The notes: generated by a model not told the origin, from the sequence alone. 44,638 nucleotides of DNA from Planctomycetota bacterium (GCA_016794565.1 JAEUHQ010000222.1:1-44638); one strand, 5' to 3'. Positions 36,857 through 44,123 are shown, counted from the stretch's first letter. A program made the numbers and translations.

Positions 36857-37379
36857 CTCCCGCGTCGTCGCCGAGCGCGTTCTCGACCGCCGTCCGTGCC
36901 CGGTGCAGCCGCGACCGCACCGTGCCCTCGGGCACCGCGAGGCGATGCGCGAGCCCGGCGTAGTCGAGTCCGGTGCGTTCGTGCAGTTCGAAGACGGCGC
37001 GCTGCTCGGAGGGCAGGCGCAGGACTGCCGCGCCGACGCGCTTCGCGAGTTCGTGGGCGCACGCGTGGTGGAGCGGGTTGTCGCAGGCGGGGTGGTGTTC
37101 GCACCGCGCCGCTGCGTCTTCGTGGCGGCGGCGGCGCGAGAGCGTGCGGCGCAAGTGCCGCGCGCGGTGCACGGCGGTGCGCACGAACCAGCCGCGCGGA
37201 TCCGGTGGCGGTGCGGGAAGGCGCCACCACGCGAGCAGCGCTTCCTGCACCGCGTCGTCGGCGAGGTGGTCGCAGCCGAGCACCTTGCGAGCTGCGGCGT
37301 GCGCACGCGCGAAGTGCGGAGTTGCGGCGGGGAGATGAGGAACGGCCGGCGCCAGCGGCGCCTGGAACGGTGGGGACAT
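36795..37379 (-). CDS. ECF-type sigma-70 family factor with Cys/His-rich linker
   Basis: RNA polymerase sigma factor of 194 residues. Region sigma-2 spans about 24-80 (DHLADDAVQEALLAWWRL, then PRGWFVRTAVHRARHLRR). Region sigma-4 spans about 115-168 (RLPSEQRAVFELHERTGLDY, then LAHRLAVPEGTVRSRLHRAR). Between them, residues 93-109 are strikingly rich in potential metal ligands: Cys93, His95, His96, Cys99, His104, His105, Cys107 and His109. No anti-sigma factor gene follows. The ATG at 37379 is preferred because it begins a normal-length ECF protein; the frame stays open upstream but reads as Arg/Pro-rich shadow sequence. The last ~20 codons overlap the convergent DUF4198 gene and are Arg/Ser-rich. 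It lies 68 nt downstream of the small Cys/His-rich membrane protein gene on the same strand, inside a metal-transport cluster. Direct metal sensing through the linker is an inference. Confidence 0.85.
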   Translation of the reverse strand: MSPPFQAPLAPAVPHLPAATPHFARAHAAARKVLGCDHLADDAVQEALLAWWRLPAPPPDPRGWFVRTAVHRARHLRRTLSRRRRHEDAAARCEHHPACDNPLHHACAHELAKRVGAAVLRLPSEQRAVFELHERTGLDYAGLAHRLAVPEGTVRSRLHRARTAVENALGDDAGVSARARRTSSSPRSSRTRTP

Positions 37380-37447
37380 CGAACGGCTCGTCGACCGCGG
37401 GTGCGTGTGGCGAACGACCGGACGCGGCTCTGCCGCGCGGGGTCGGG

Positions 37448-37888
37448 TCACGCGGTGCGGCGGCGTTCGGCGACGGATCCGGCGTGTGTCGCGGGCGGCG
37501 CACGGCTCGGCGGCGCGCACACGAGGTCCTGGGCGCGCACTTCGTTCGCTGGGCCCGGGGGCGGGGCTCCGATCGTGTCGTGGTGGACGAGCAGGATCGG
37601 CGGGGGCGGTGGCGCGCCCGGGGTCGACAGCTCGATTTCGCACGCGAGGCAGGCTGTCGCCGCGAGATCGTCCGCCGGAGCCTCGACAGTACGTTCGTCG
37701 CTGCGCTGCGCGGGCGACGGCGCGTGGTGGTGGCCGCAGCTGCAGACAACCGGAGCCGACCCGTTCGCCGCCGCCCGGTGCGCGTGCGTGTGCAGCGCCG
37801 GCAGCAGCAGGCGCACGGCCAGCGCGAGCAGGCACACCAGCACGGTGGCGGTCTCGGCGAGGCGGCGGGTTCGCGGGCGGGTGGCCAC
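37448..37888 (-). CDS. Small Cys/His-rich membrane protein (DUF2946-like)
   Basis: Protein of 146 residues with no firm family. Residues ~13-31 form a hydrophobic helix (ATVLVCLLALAVRLLLPAL), immediately followed by HTHAH (33-37). Further potential ligands are Cys49, Cys51 and His53-55 (CSCGHHH), Cys80 and Cys83 (CLAC), His102-103 and Cys124. The layout of a short anchor plus a periplasmic His/Cys cluster recalls DUF2946-like proteins found near copper or zinc transport genes; this resemblance is weak. The C-terminal half is Pro/Ala-rich and probably disordered. It is encoded 68 nt upstream of the ECF sigma factor on the same strand and divergent from the porin/ABC-importer operon across 119 nt. 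It could be a metal-binding accessory or sensor. High GC makes spurious frames common, hence the moderate confidence. Confidence 0.6.
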   Translation of the reverse strand: MATRPRTRRLAETATVLVCLLALAVRLLLPALHTHAHRAAANGSAPVVCSCGHHHAPSPAQRSDERTVEAPADDLAATACLACEIELSTPGAPPPPPILLVHHDTIGAPPPGPANEVRAQDLVCAPPSRAPPATHAGSVAERRRTA

Positions 37889-37943
37889 GGGGGCGCGACG
37901 CTAGGCCGGCGGGCCCCGGGCGGCAAGGCGGCGGCGTGCATCG

Positions 37944-37970
37944 GCGCGAACTTCGCGCGGTTCGCGGAAC
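37944..37970. promoter_or_regulatory. Candidate operator: overlapping inverted repeats upstream of the metal-import operon
   Basis: The 119-nt divergent region before the porin gene contains GCGCGAA-C-TTCGCGC (37944-37958, perfect 7-bp arms). It is followed by GTTC-GCG-GAAC (37960-37970), giving three alternating GAAC/GTTC half-sites in 23 nt. The position, 38-64 nt before the porin ATG, suits a repressor of a metal-import operon (Zur-like role). No such regulator gene is in the window. The arms are GC-rich and chance occurrence is possible. Confidence 0.3.
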
Positions 37971-38007
37971 TGCGCTGCCACGAGCGGCACCCGGCCGGCG
38001 TCGCCCC

Positions 38008-39345
38008 ATGTTCCGCACCTCTTCCTGCGTCCTGACTCTCGCCATCGCGACCGCCGGCCTCGCCGCGCAGGATCCGCCGGGCCCTCGCCGCAACGCGCTC
38101 GACCGCGCGACGAACGACCTCGTGCCGCCGCCCGGCGCCCCGACCGGTGCGCTCGGGACGCAGTCGGGACCGTTGCGGCTGATCGACGTGAGTCTCGACA
38201 TCATGGCCGCGGCCGGCGCGTCGACGGAGCGCGACGGTGTGCTCGCCGACCTGAAGGGCGGCGGTCACGACCCGAAGAAGCGCGGGTTCACGCTGCAGCA
38301 GGCCGAGTTGTCGTTCGCCGGCGCCGTGGATCCGTACTTCCTCGGGAAGGCGCATGTCGTGACGTTGCTCGACGCGGAGGACGGCGAGTCCGTGGTCGAA
38401 CTCGAGGAGGCGTACCTGCAGACGCAGCAGCTCCCGGCCGGGCTGCAGCTGCGCGCCGGCACGTTCCTCACGGAGTTCGGCCGCATCAACCCGACGCACC
38501 CGCACGCCTGGGACTGGCAGGACCAGCCGGTCGTGATGACGCGCTTCTTCGGCGCGGACGGCATGCGCGGTCCGGGCGCGCGGCTCTCCTGGCTCGTGCC
38601 GGGCGACACCTACGGCGAGGTGTTTCTCGGCGTGCAGAACGCCAACGGCGAGACGATGCCGAGCTTCCTCGCCAACGAAGAGGTCTACGAGGAGCGGGCG
38701 ATCGGCGGCCGACTGTTCGCGGAGCGCGAGGTGCGCGCGGCGAACGATCTCGTCTACACGATGCGCGCCGCGACCGCGTTCGACCTCACGGAGACCACGA
38801 GCCTCGGGCTCGGCGCGTCGGCACTGCTCGGCCCGAACGCGACCGGCGGCGACGCGGACACGCTCGTGTGGGGCTGCGACTTCGTGTTGCGATGGCGACC
38901 GCTGTCGAACGAACGCGGCTGGCCGTTCGTGAAGCTGCAGGGCGAGTTCCTCGCGCGCGAGTTCGAAGCGGCGGAACAGACCGATGTCGCGGATCCGTTC
39001 AACCCGGTGACCGTCGCGGGCGACACCCTGCACGACCAGGGGGCGTACCTGCAGCTCGTCGTCGGCTTCGCGACCGGATGGGCGGCGGGAGTGCGCGTCG
39101 AAGAGGCGGGCGGGCGCGGCGCCGGGTACGACGCCGGCACGCAGACGTTCGTGAGCCGGGCAACCGATCCGTACCGCGCCGACCGCGTCCGCGTGTCGCC
39201 GATGCTCGCGTGGCAGCCGTCGGAGTTCTCGCGCCTCCGCCTGCAGTACGACTACGACGACAGCGACCACCTCGCCGACCCCGTGCACTCCGTCTGGCTC
39301 GGCTTCGAGATCCTGATCGGAACCCATCCGCCCCATGCCTATTAG
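38008..39345 (+). CDS. Outer-membrane porin-like beta-barrel protein, first gene of metal-import operon
   Basis: Secreted protein of 445 residues with a signal peptide (FRTSSCVLTLAIATAGLAAQ). The mature part alternates polar and hydrophobic residues as in beta-barrel strands: GFTLQQAELSFAGAVDPYFL, GLQLRAGTFLTEFGRIN, YGEVFLGVQNANGE, SRLRLQYDYDDSDHLADPV and a final strand ending HSVWLGFEILIGTHPPHAY. No TonB box or plug domain is seen, so it looks like a passive porin rather than a TonB-dependent receptor. A His-containing loop (NPTHPHAWDWQDQP) follows an early strand. The ATG at 38008 gives the signal peptide. Its last 11 nt overlap the substrate-binding-protein start at 39335, implying translational coupling to the metal importer. 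An outer-membrane role in metal passage is inferred from this coupling. Confidence 0.82.
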   Translation: MFRTSSCVLTLAIATAGLAAQDPPGPRRNALDRATNDLVPPPGAPTGALGTQSGPLRLIDVSLDIMAAAGASTERDGVLADLKGGGHDPKKRGFTLQQAELSFAGAVDPYFLGKAHVVTLLDAEDGESVVELEEAYLQTQQLPAGLQLRAGTFLTEFGRINPTHPHAWDWQDQPVVMTRFFGADGMRGPGARLSWLVPGDTYGEVFLGVQNANGETMPSFLANEEVYEERAIGGRLFAEREVRAANDLVYTMRAATAFDLTETTSLGLGASALLGPNATGGDADTLVWGCDFVLRWRPLSNERGWPFVKLQGEFLAREFEAAEQTDVADPFNPVTVAGDTLHDQGAYLQLVVGFATGWAAGVRVEEAGGRGAGYDAGTQTFVSRATDPYRADRVRVSPMLAWQPSEFSRLRLQYDYDDSDHLADPVHSVWLGFEILIGTHPPHAY

Positions 39346-40417
39346 AGAACGAGTGAACCGCGGGCCTCGCCCGCCCCGACGGCGAACCGCCGGCCCGCAC
39401 GCCGTGCTCGCGCTGCTGCTCGCGTGCTCCGTCTCCGCGCAGCACGCAGTCGTCGCGACGACACCGGATCTCGCGTCCTTGTGCCGGGCCGTCGGCGGCG
39501 AAGCCGTGACGGTCGTGTCGCTCGCGCGCGGTCCCGAGGATCCGCACTTCGTCGACGCGCGGCCGAGCATGCTGCGGGCGCTGCGCTCCGCGGAAGTGCT
39601 CGTCGAGGTCGGGCGCGAACTCGAGATCGGCTGGTTGTCCGTGCTGGTCGACAACGCCCGCAACGGCGCGATCCTCGCCGGGCAGAGCGGCCGCATCGAC
39701 GCGAGCGCCGCGGTGCGCGTGCTCGGCCTGCCTACCGGTCCGGTGGATCGGAGCCAGGGCGACGTGCACGGTCGCGGCAATCCCCACTTCCTCGCCGACC
39801 CGTTGTGCGGGCTGCAGGTGGCAGCGCTCCTGCGCGATCGCTTCGCCGCATCCTGGCCCGCCGAGCGCGAGACGTTCGCCGCGAACTTCGCCGGGTTCCG
39901 GCGCAGTCTCGCCGTCGCGATGGCGGGCGAGAGGGTCGCCGCGAAGTACGACCACGACGCCGAACGGCTGGCGCTCGCGTTCGGGGCCGGACGCCTCGAA
40001 GGCGTGCTGCGCGAACAGGGCGACCTGCGCGAACTCGGCGGCTGGTTCGGTGCGATGGCGCCGTTCCGCGGCGCACCGCTCGTCGCCGACCACGACGTGT
40101 GGCCGTACTTCGCGGAGCGCTTCGGCGTGCGCATGGTCGGCTTCCTCGAGCCGAAGCCCGGGCTCGCGCCGACGACGGCGCACCTCGACGAGGTCGCCGC
40201 CACGATGCGCGCGGAGAGCGTCCGAGCGATCCTGACGTGCCCCTTCTTCGCACCACAGCACGCGGAGCGCCTCGCGAAGGCGACGAACGCCGTCATCGTG
40301 CCGATGCTGCACCAGTGCGGGGCGAAGGCAGGCGTGGACGACTACGTCGCGTTCGTGGACACGAACGTGCGCTCCCTCGCGGCGGCGCTCGCCGCGGCCG
40401 GAGCTCCGCGCAAGTGA
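39335..40417 (+). CDS. znuA: Metal ABC transporter substrate-binding protein (ZnuA/TroA class)
   Basis: Periplasmic solute-binding protein of cluster A-I, 360 residues. Likely metal ligands are His71 (EDPHF), His151 (GNPHFLADP), His253 (VADHDVWPYF) and an acidic residue near 272 (FLEPKPG). The long helical linker region typical of the family lies between the lobes, and the protein lacks the His-rich loop common in ZnuA of Enterobacteria. The signal region is unusual: a long basic N-terminus, then AVLALLLACSVSAQ, which could be cleaved after SAQ or lipidated at Cys31 (LLAC). The ATG at 39335 overlaps the porin gene by 11 nt; an in-frame GTG at 39353 is an alternative start. The symbol denotes class; zinc versus manganese or iron is not settled by sequence. 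Confidence 0.87.
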   Translation: MPIRERVNRGPRPPRRRTAGPHAVLALLLACSVSAQHAVVATTPDLASLCRAVGGEAVTVVSLARGPEDPHFVDARPSMLRALRSAEVLVEVGRELEIGWLSVLVDNARNGAILAGQSGRIDASAAVRVLGLPTGPVDRSQGDVHGRGNPHFLADPLCGLQVAALLRDRFAASWPAERETFAANFAGFRRSLAVAMAGERVAAKYDHDAERLALAFGAGRLEGVLREQGDLRELGGWFGAMAPFRGAPLVADHDVWPYFAERFGVRMVGFLEPKPGLAPTTAHLDEVAATMRAESVRAILTCPFFAPQHAERLAKATNAVIVPMLHQCGAKAGVDDYVAFVDTNVRSLAAALAAAGAPRK

Positions 40418-41100
40418 CGGGGCCACCGCTGCTCGTCGCGCGCAGCCTCTCCGTCGGCCACGACCGCGACGTCGTCACGGGGATCGACCTCGAACTGCGC
40501 GCGGGCGAGAGCTGGTTCGTGCTCGGCGCGAACGGCAGCGGCAAGTCCACGCTCGTCGCGACCCTGCTCGGGCTGCTGCCGCCGCGCGCCGGCGAGATCC
40601 GCGTCGCGGATTCCGTGCGGCGAGCGGTCGGCTACGTGCCGCAAGAACCCCGCTTCGAGCCGTCGCTGCCGATGCTCGCCGCGGAGTTCGTCGCGATGGG
40701 CATCGATGCGGGTGTTCGCCGCCGTGCAGCGAAGGAACGCGCGGCGGCGGCGCTCGACGCGGTCGGTGCGCGCGACCTCTTGGATCGCGACGTACGGGCG
40801 CTGTCGACCGGGCAGCGGCGCCGTGTCGCGATCGCCCGCGCGCTCGTGCGGTCGCCGCGCCTGCTCGTGCTCGACGAGCCGCTCGCGAACCTCGACCTGC
40901 GCGCCGCCTCGGCTCTCGCCGCCGACCTCGAGCAGCGGCGACGCGCCGGGCTGTGCGTCGTGCACGTGGCGCACGAGGTGGGGATCGCCCGGCGCCTGGC
41001 GACCCACCTCGCGCTGGTCGCCGACGGGCGGTTCCGCGCCGGGCCGGCCGCGCTGCTCGGGCGCGAGGCGTTCGCCGAGGCGGAGGGCCCGCCGCCATGA
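40414..41100 (+). CDS. znuC: Metal ABC transporter ATP-binding protein (ZnuC class)
   Basis: Cytoplasmic ATPase that powers the importer; 228 residues. Walker A GANGSGKS is at 38-45, a Q-loop lies near PQEPRF (76-81), the signature is LSTGQ at 130-134 (variant of LSGGQ) followed by RRRVAIARAL, Walker B is LLVLDEP at 150-156, and the H-loop His is at 187 (HVAHEVG). The start is GTG at 40414, overlapping the substrate-binding-protein stop by 4 nt. It in turn overlaps the permease ATG by 4 nt. The open frame extends far upstream, but that part is a shadow of the preceding gene. Confidence 0.93.
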   Translation: MTGPPLLVARSLSVGHDRDVVTGIDLELRAGESWFVLGANGSGKSTLVATLLGLLPPRAGEIRVADSVRRAVGYVPQEPRFEPSLPMLAAEFVAMGIDAGVRRRAAKERAAAALDAVGARDLLDRDVRALSTGQRRRVAIARALVRSPRLLVLDEPLANLDLRAASALAADLEQRRRAGLCVVHVAHEVGIARRLATHLALVADGRFRAGPAALLGREAFAEAEGPPP

Positions 41101-41972
41101 TCGCCGCGGGCACCTGGGAGCTCTTCGGCGACGCGATCGTGGTCGGCGCGCTGCTCGCCGCGCTGCTTCCGTTGCTGGGCGTGCTGCTCGTGCTGCGGCA
41201 CCAGATGTTCCTCGCCGCGTCGATCGGCCAGGCCGCGACGCTCGGGATCGCGTTCGCGTGGTGCATCGGCGGCGGCGACGGCCACGGGGACACTTCGGTC
41301 GCGGCGCTGGCCGCGGGACAGTCGCTCGCGATGGCGACGGCGATCGCCGCGATGCGCGCACTGTCGGTCCGGGACGCCGCCTTCGAAGCGCGCGCCGCGT
41401 GGACGTTCCTGTTCGCGGGCAGCGCGTCGATGCTGCTCCTCGCGAACGCGCCGCACGGTGCGCACGGTGTGCAGCGCCTCGTGCTCTCCTCGGTGCTCGG
41501 CGCTTCGCGAACGGACGTCGTCGGGGCCGCGGTCCTGCTGGCGATCGTGGTGGTCGCGCTGTCGTGGCGCGGCCGCGGTCTGCTGGCGTGGGCGATCGAT
41601 CCGCCGTTCGCGCAGGTCGTGGGCACGCCGGTGCTCGCGTACGACCTGGTGGTCGGCGCTTTCGTCGGCTTCGCGATCGGCTTCGCGATCCAGGCGACCG
41701 GTCTCGCGTTCACCTTCGGGGCGACGGTGCTGCCCGTGCTCGCGGCGCGTGTGCTCGCCGCTTCGCTCGCGAGCCTGCTCTGGCTCGCGCCGGCCGTGGG
41801 CGTCGCCGCATTCGGGGGCGGGTTCTGGTTCGGCGATCGTGCGGACGTTCCGCCGGGTCAGTCCGCGGTGGTGGTCGCGGCCGTCGCGGTCCCGCTCGCC
41901 GTCGCGATCAGGAGGGTGCGATCGGGCCGTGCGCCTTCACCTTCGCGACCATCCGCGCGGCCCGCGCCTTGA
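41097..41972 (+). CDS. znuB: Metal ABC transporter permease (ZnuB class)
   Basis: Inner-membrane permease of the ABC-3 family, 291 residues with about eight to nine membrane segments. The start GTWELFGDAIVVGALLAALL is followed by the conserved LGVLLVLRHQMFLAASIGQA segment that precedes the cytoplasmic coupling helix. Later it shows QRLVLSSVLGASRTDV and FVGFAIGFAIQATGLAFTFG. A loop GGGDGHGD (~60) adds a polar His-containing turn. The ATG at 41097 overlaps the ATPase stop by 4 nt. The gene ends in an Arg/Pro/Ser-rich tail that overlaps the convergent aldolase gene by 65 nt. The operon porin-SBP-ATPase-permease is complete for metal uptake. Confidence 0.9.
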   Translation: MIAAGTWELFGDAIVVGALLAALLPLLGVLLVLRHQMFLAASIGQAATLGIAFAWCIGGGDGHGDTSVAALAAGQSLAMATAIAAMRALSVRDAAFEARAAWTFLFAGSASMLLLANAPHGAHGVQRLVLSSVLGASRTDVVGAAVLLAIVVVALSWRGRGLLAWAIDPPFAQVVGTPVLAYDLVVGAFVGFAIGFAIQATGLAFTFGATVLPVLAARVLAASLASLLWLAPAVGVAAFGGGFWFGDRADVPPGQSAVVVAAVAVPLAVAIRRVRSGRAPSPSRPSARPAP

Positions 41973-42564
41973 TCGCGTCGAAGCGGCGTGCGCGGATGTC
42001 CTCGGCGTCGAACAGGCAGCCGACGAAACCGACGCCGAACGAGCCCGCCTGCAGCCACGCGTCGACGTTGTCCTCGGTGACGCCGCTCGTCGGGAAGATG
42101 CGGAGGAATGGCAGCGGTCCGCGAATGGCGCGCACGAAATCGGGGCCGTTCGACGGGCCCGGGAACAGCTTCACGATGTCGGCGCCCGCGCGGTGCGCGG
42201 TCATCATCTCGGTCGGCGTGAGTGTGCCCGGGATCGAGACGAGGTCGTGCTGGCGGCAGAAGGTCACGATCTGCGCGTCGGTGACCGGCGACACGAGGAA
42301 ACGCGCGCCGGCGGCCATCGCCTCCTTCGCGTTGTCGACGGAGAGCACCGTGCCCGCGCCGACGACGAGGCCGTGCCGTTCGCTGAGCGCCGCGATGTGT
42401 TCGAGGGCGTCGGGTGTCGTCATCGTCACCTCGACGATCTTGAAGCCGCCGGCGATCGCCGCCTCGAGTGCCGGCCGCACCGCGTCACGGTCGTTGGTGC
42501 GCAGGATCGCGGAGCAGCGGTGTTGGGCGAACGCACCGAGGATGGCGGCACGGGTGGGCGGCAT
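41908..42564 (-). CDS. eda: KDPG/KHG aldolase (bifunctional 4-hydroxy-2-oxoglutarate / 2-dehydro-3-deoxy-phosphogluconate aldolase)
   Basis: Class-I aldolase of 218 residues that cleaves KDPG to pyruvate and glyceraldehyde-3-phosphate, ending the Entner-Doudoroff and uronate pathways. The TIM-barrel motifs are present: Arg22 (AILRTND), Glu45 in KIVEVTMTTP, the phosphate/turn motif VGAGTVLS (68-75), SPVTD (92-96), IPGTLTPTEM (111-120), Schiff-base Lys132 in DIVKLFPG, and PTSGVTEDN. The ATG at 42564 begins the family. No kdgK, edd or uronate dehydratase lies nearby. The neighbouring secreted protein might supply uronic acids, but that is speculative. Its 3' end overlaps the convergent permease gene by 65 nt. 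Confidence 0.93.
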   Translation of the reverse strand: MPPTRAAILGAFAQHRCSAILRTNDRDAVRPALEAAIAGGFKIVEVTMTTPDALEHIAALSERHGLVVGAGTVLSVDNAKEAMAAGARFLVSPVTDAQIVTFCRQHDLVSIPGTLTPTEMMTAHRAGADIVKLFPGPSNGPDFVRAIRGPLPFLRIFPTSGVTEDNVDAWLQAGSFGVGFVGCLFDAEDIRARRFDAIKARAARMVAKVKAHGPIAPS

Positions 42565-42637
42565 GGACTGCTCCGGCGTGGGGGTGGGGCGGGGAGAACG
42601 CGCGGCGCGAGCATACGGGGGCAGCCCGGCTGCCGTC

Positions 42638-42673
42638 GACGGCGCGAACGACGGCGCGAACGACGGCGTGCAC
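42638..42673 (+). repeat. 12-bp tandem repeat before secreted-protein gene
   Basis: GACGGCGCGAAC occurs twice perfectly (42638-42649, 42650-42661) and a third time with two changes (42662-42673). It lies in the 146-nt divergent space between eda and the 459-residue secreted protein. A biological role is not evident; replication slippage in GC-rich DNA is a simple explanation. Confidence 0.6.
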
Positions 42674-42710
42674 GATGGCGGGCGCGGGCGAGTCGGGCTA
42701 CGGTGCGCGC

Positions 42711-44090
42711 GTGCGGTTCTCCAATGGGTGGTTCGCGGTCGCGCTCGCGGTCGCCGTGGTTCCGTCGTTCGTGCGGGCCCAGGAGCCGGCGAGCGCGCAG
42801 CGCGTGCGCGGCGATCGGGTCGGCGAAGAACAGCGTGCGTCGTCGGTCGAGCGACACGGCATCACGTGGCGCTTCGACGCCCCGCACACCGTCGGCGAGT
42901 TCGTGAACGGCGATCCGTGGGTGAAAGGCCCTGTGCGCATCGTCGACATCCTCCCGAAGTGCGTCGAGACCGACGGGCGCGTGCTGCACGGGTCGATGGT
43001 GGATCCCGACCCGAGCACGATGCTGCAGGGCTACGACAGCGGGATGTTCGGCGACGAGAAGCGGGAGCGTTACCGCGCCGACAAGAACGTCGCGCTCGGC
43101 GTCTCGCGCGAGCACCCGCTAGTCTTGGAAGCGGGCCAGAGCCTCGTGTCGGTGGAGAGCCGGCCCGAGGCGAAGGCGATGCCGACTCTGAAGACCGCGG
43201 CGGTGCTGACGTGCGTCGCCGATGCGCCCGCACCCGACGCGTTCCGCCCGCCGTTCGTGCGCGGCGACCAGAAGGTCCGTCACCGTGCGGTCGACCTCGA
43301 CTTCCGCGTGCTGCGCAAGCTGAAGACGGTGGGCGACGCGCCGTCGTTCGACGAAGTGGCGCGCGGCTTCGAACGGGTGTGGATCGATCACTTCCCCGAG
43401 TGGCCGGTGCGCTACGCGCATCCCGCCGACAGCATGCCGGACTACGGGCGCGACATCGCGTCGCTCGTCGGCAGCGGCGCACTCCTGCTCAACTCGGATG
43501 CATCGAACGAGAAGAAGCGCGAGTTGCTGGTGCGCATGGTGCAGGTCGGCATCGATCTGCACGGCTGCCTGCGCAGCGGGTGCCGGTGGCCCGGTCTCGG
43601 CGGTCACGGCCACGGCCGCAAGTTCCCGATCCTGCTCGCCGGCGCGGTGCTGCACGACGAGGCGATGCTGGCGATCGGTCGCGAGTTCGGCATCGGCAAG
43701 AGGCCCGGCGCGGAGAAGAACTCGTTCTTCGGCGAGGACACGCAGACGTTCGTCGTGATGGAGACTTCGCCCGGCGTCTGGAACGGCGGCCACGGCGGCT
43801 ACACGCGCGAGCACGACGGACTGCCCGAGTGGGGATTCGAGCACGCCGACCGGCCCGAGTCGGACCGAGCGTCGTGGACCGAGAACTCGTACCGCCGCTG
43901 CTGCACCGCGAATGCGTGGGTCGGCGAGGTTCTCGCGGCGCGCGTGATGGGCCTGCAGGACGCGTGGAACCACCCGCCGCTCTTCGCCTACATGGACCGC
44001 TACATGCAGGTGAAGCCGGAGGAGGCGTGGCACCGCGCGTGGGTGCCGTGGCACGGCGCGATGTGGGACGAGTACCGGAAGAAGTTCTGA
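42711..44090 (+). CDS. Secreted protein of unknown function, possibly alpha/alpha-toroid
   Basis: Protein of 459 residues from the GTG at 42711, which gives a clean signal peptide (RFSNGWFAVALAVAVVPSFVRAQ); an ATG at 42675 in frame is an alternative that adds 12 residues. I do not recognise a named family. The mature protein begins with a beta-rich domain (GITWRFDAPHTVGEFVNGDP). A helical second half follows, with LLVRMVQVGIDLHGC, GHGHGRKFPILLAGAVLHDE, a YRRCCTANAWVGEVLAARVMG segment and WHRAWVPWHGAMWDEYRKKF at the end. The helical repeats with conserved His, Trp and Tyr suggest a lyase- or hydrolase-like alpha/alpha toroid. A Cys-Cys pair and a Gly-His-Gly-His motif may bind a ligand. The aldolase Eda is divergent across 146 nt. 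Polysaccharide cleavage is a guess. Confidence 0.78.
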   Translation: MRFSNGWFAVALAVAVVPSFVRAQEPASAQRVRGDRVGEEQRASSVERHGITWRFDAPHTVGEFVNGDPWVKGPVRIVDILPKCVETDGRVLHGSMVDPDPSTMLQGYDSGMFGDEKRERYRADKNVALGVSREHPLVLEAGQSLVSVESRPEAKAMPTLKTAAVLTCVADAPAPDAFRPPFVRGDQKVRHRAVDLDFRVLRKLKTVGDAPSFDEVARGFERVWIDHFPEWPVRYAHPADSMPDYGRDIASLVGSGALLLNSDASNEKKRELLVRMVQVGIDLHGCLRSGCRWPGLGGHGHGRKFPILLAGAVLHDEAMLAIGREFGIGKRPGAEKNSFFGEDTQTFVVMETSPGVWNGGHGGYTREHDGLPEWGFEHADRPESDRASWTENSYRRCCTANAWVGEVLAARVMGLQDAWNHPPLFAYMDRYMQVKPEEAWHRAWVPWHGAMWDEYRKKF

Positions 44091-44094
44091 GCCT

Positions 44095-44123
44095 CCCTTC
44101 GCTCCGGCTGCAACGGCGAAGGG
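44095..44123 (+). terminator. Stem-loop downstream of the secreted-protein gene
   Basis: Perfect 8-bp inverted repeat CCCTTCGC/GCGAAGGG with a 13-nt loop, starting 5 nt after the TGA at 44090. It lacks a T-tract, so it may act as a Rho-assisted terminator or mRNA 3' stabiliser. Position and stem length make it the best terminator candidate in the window. Confidence 0.45.

Noticed and set aside
37448..37888. The small Cys/His-rich protein as a zinc-binding anti-sigma factor (ZAS type)
   Set aside because: CLAC has no His in the position required for HxxxCxxC, and its gene precedes rather than follows the sigma gene.
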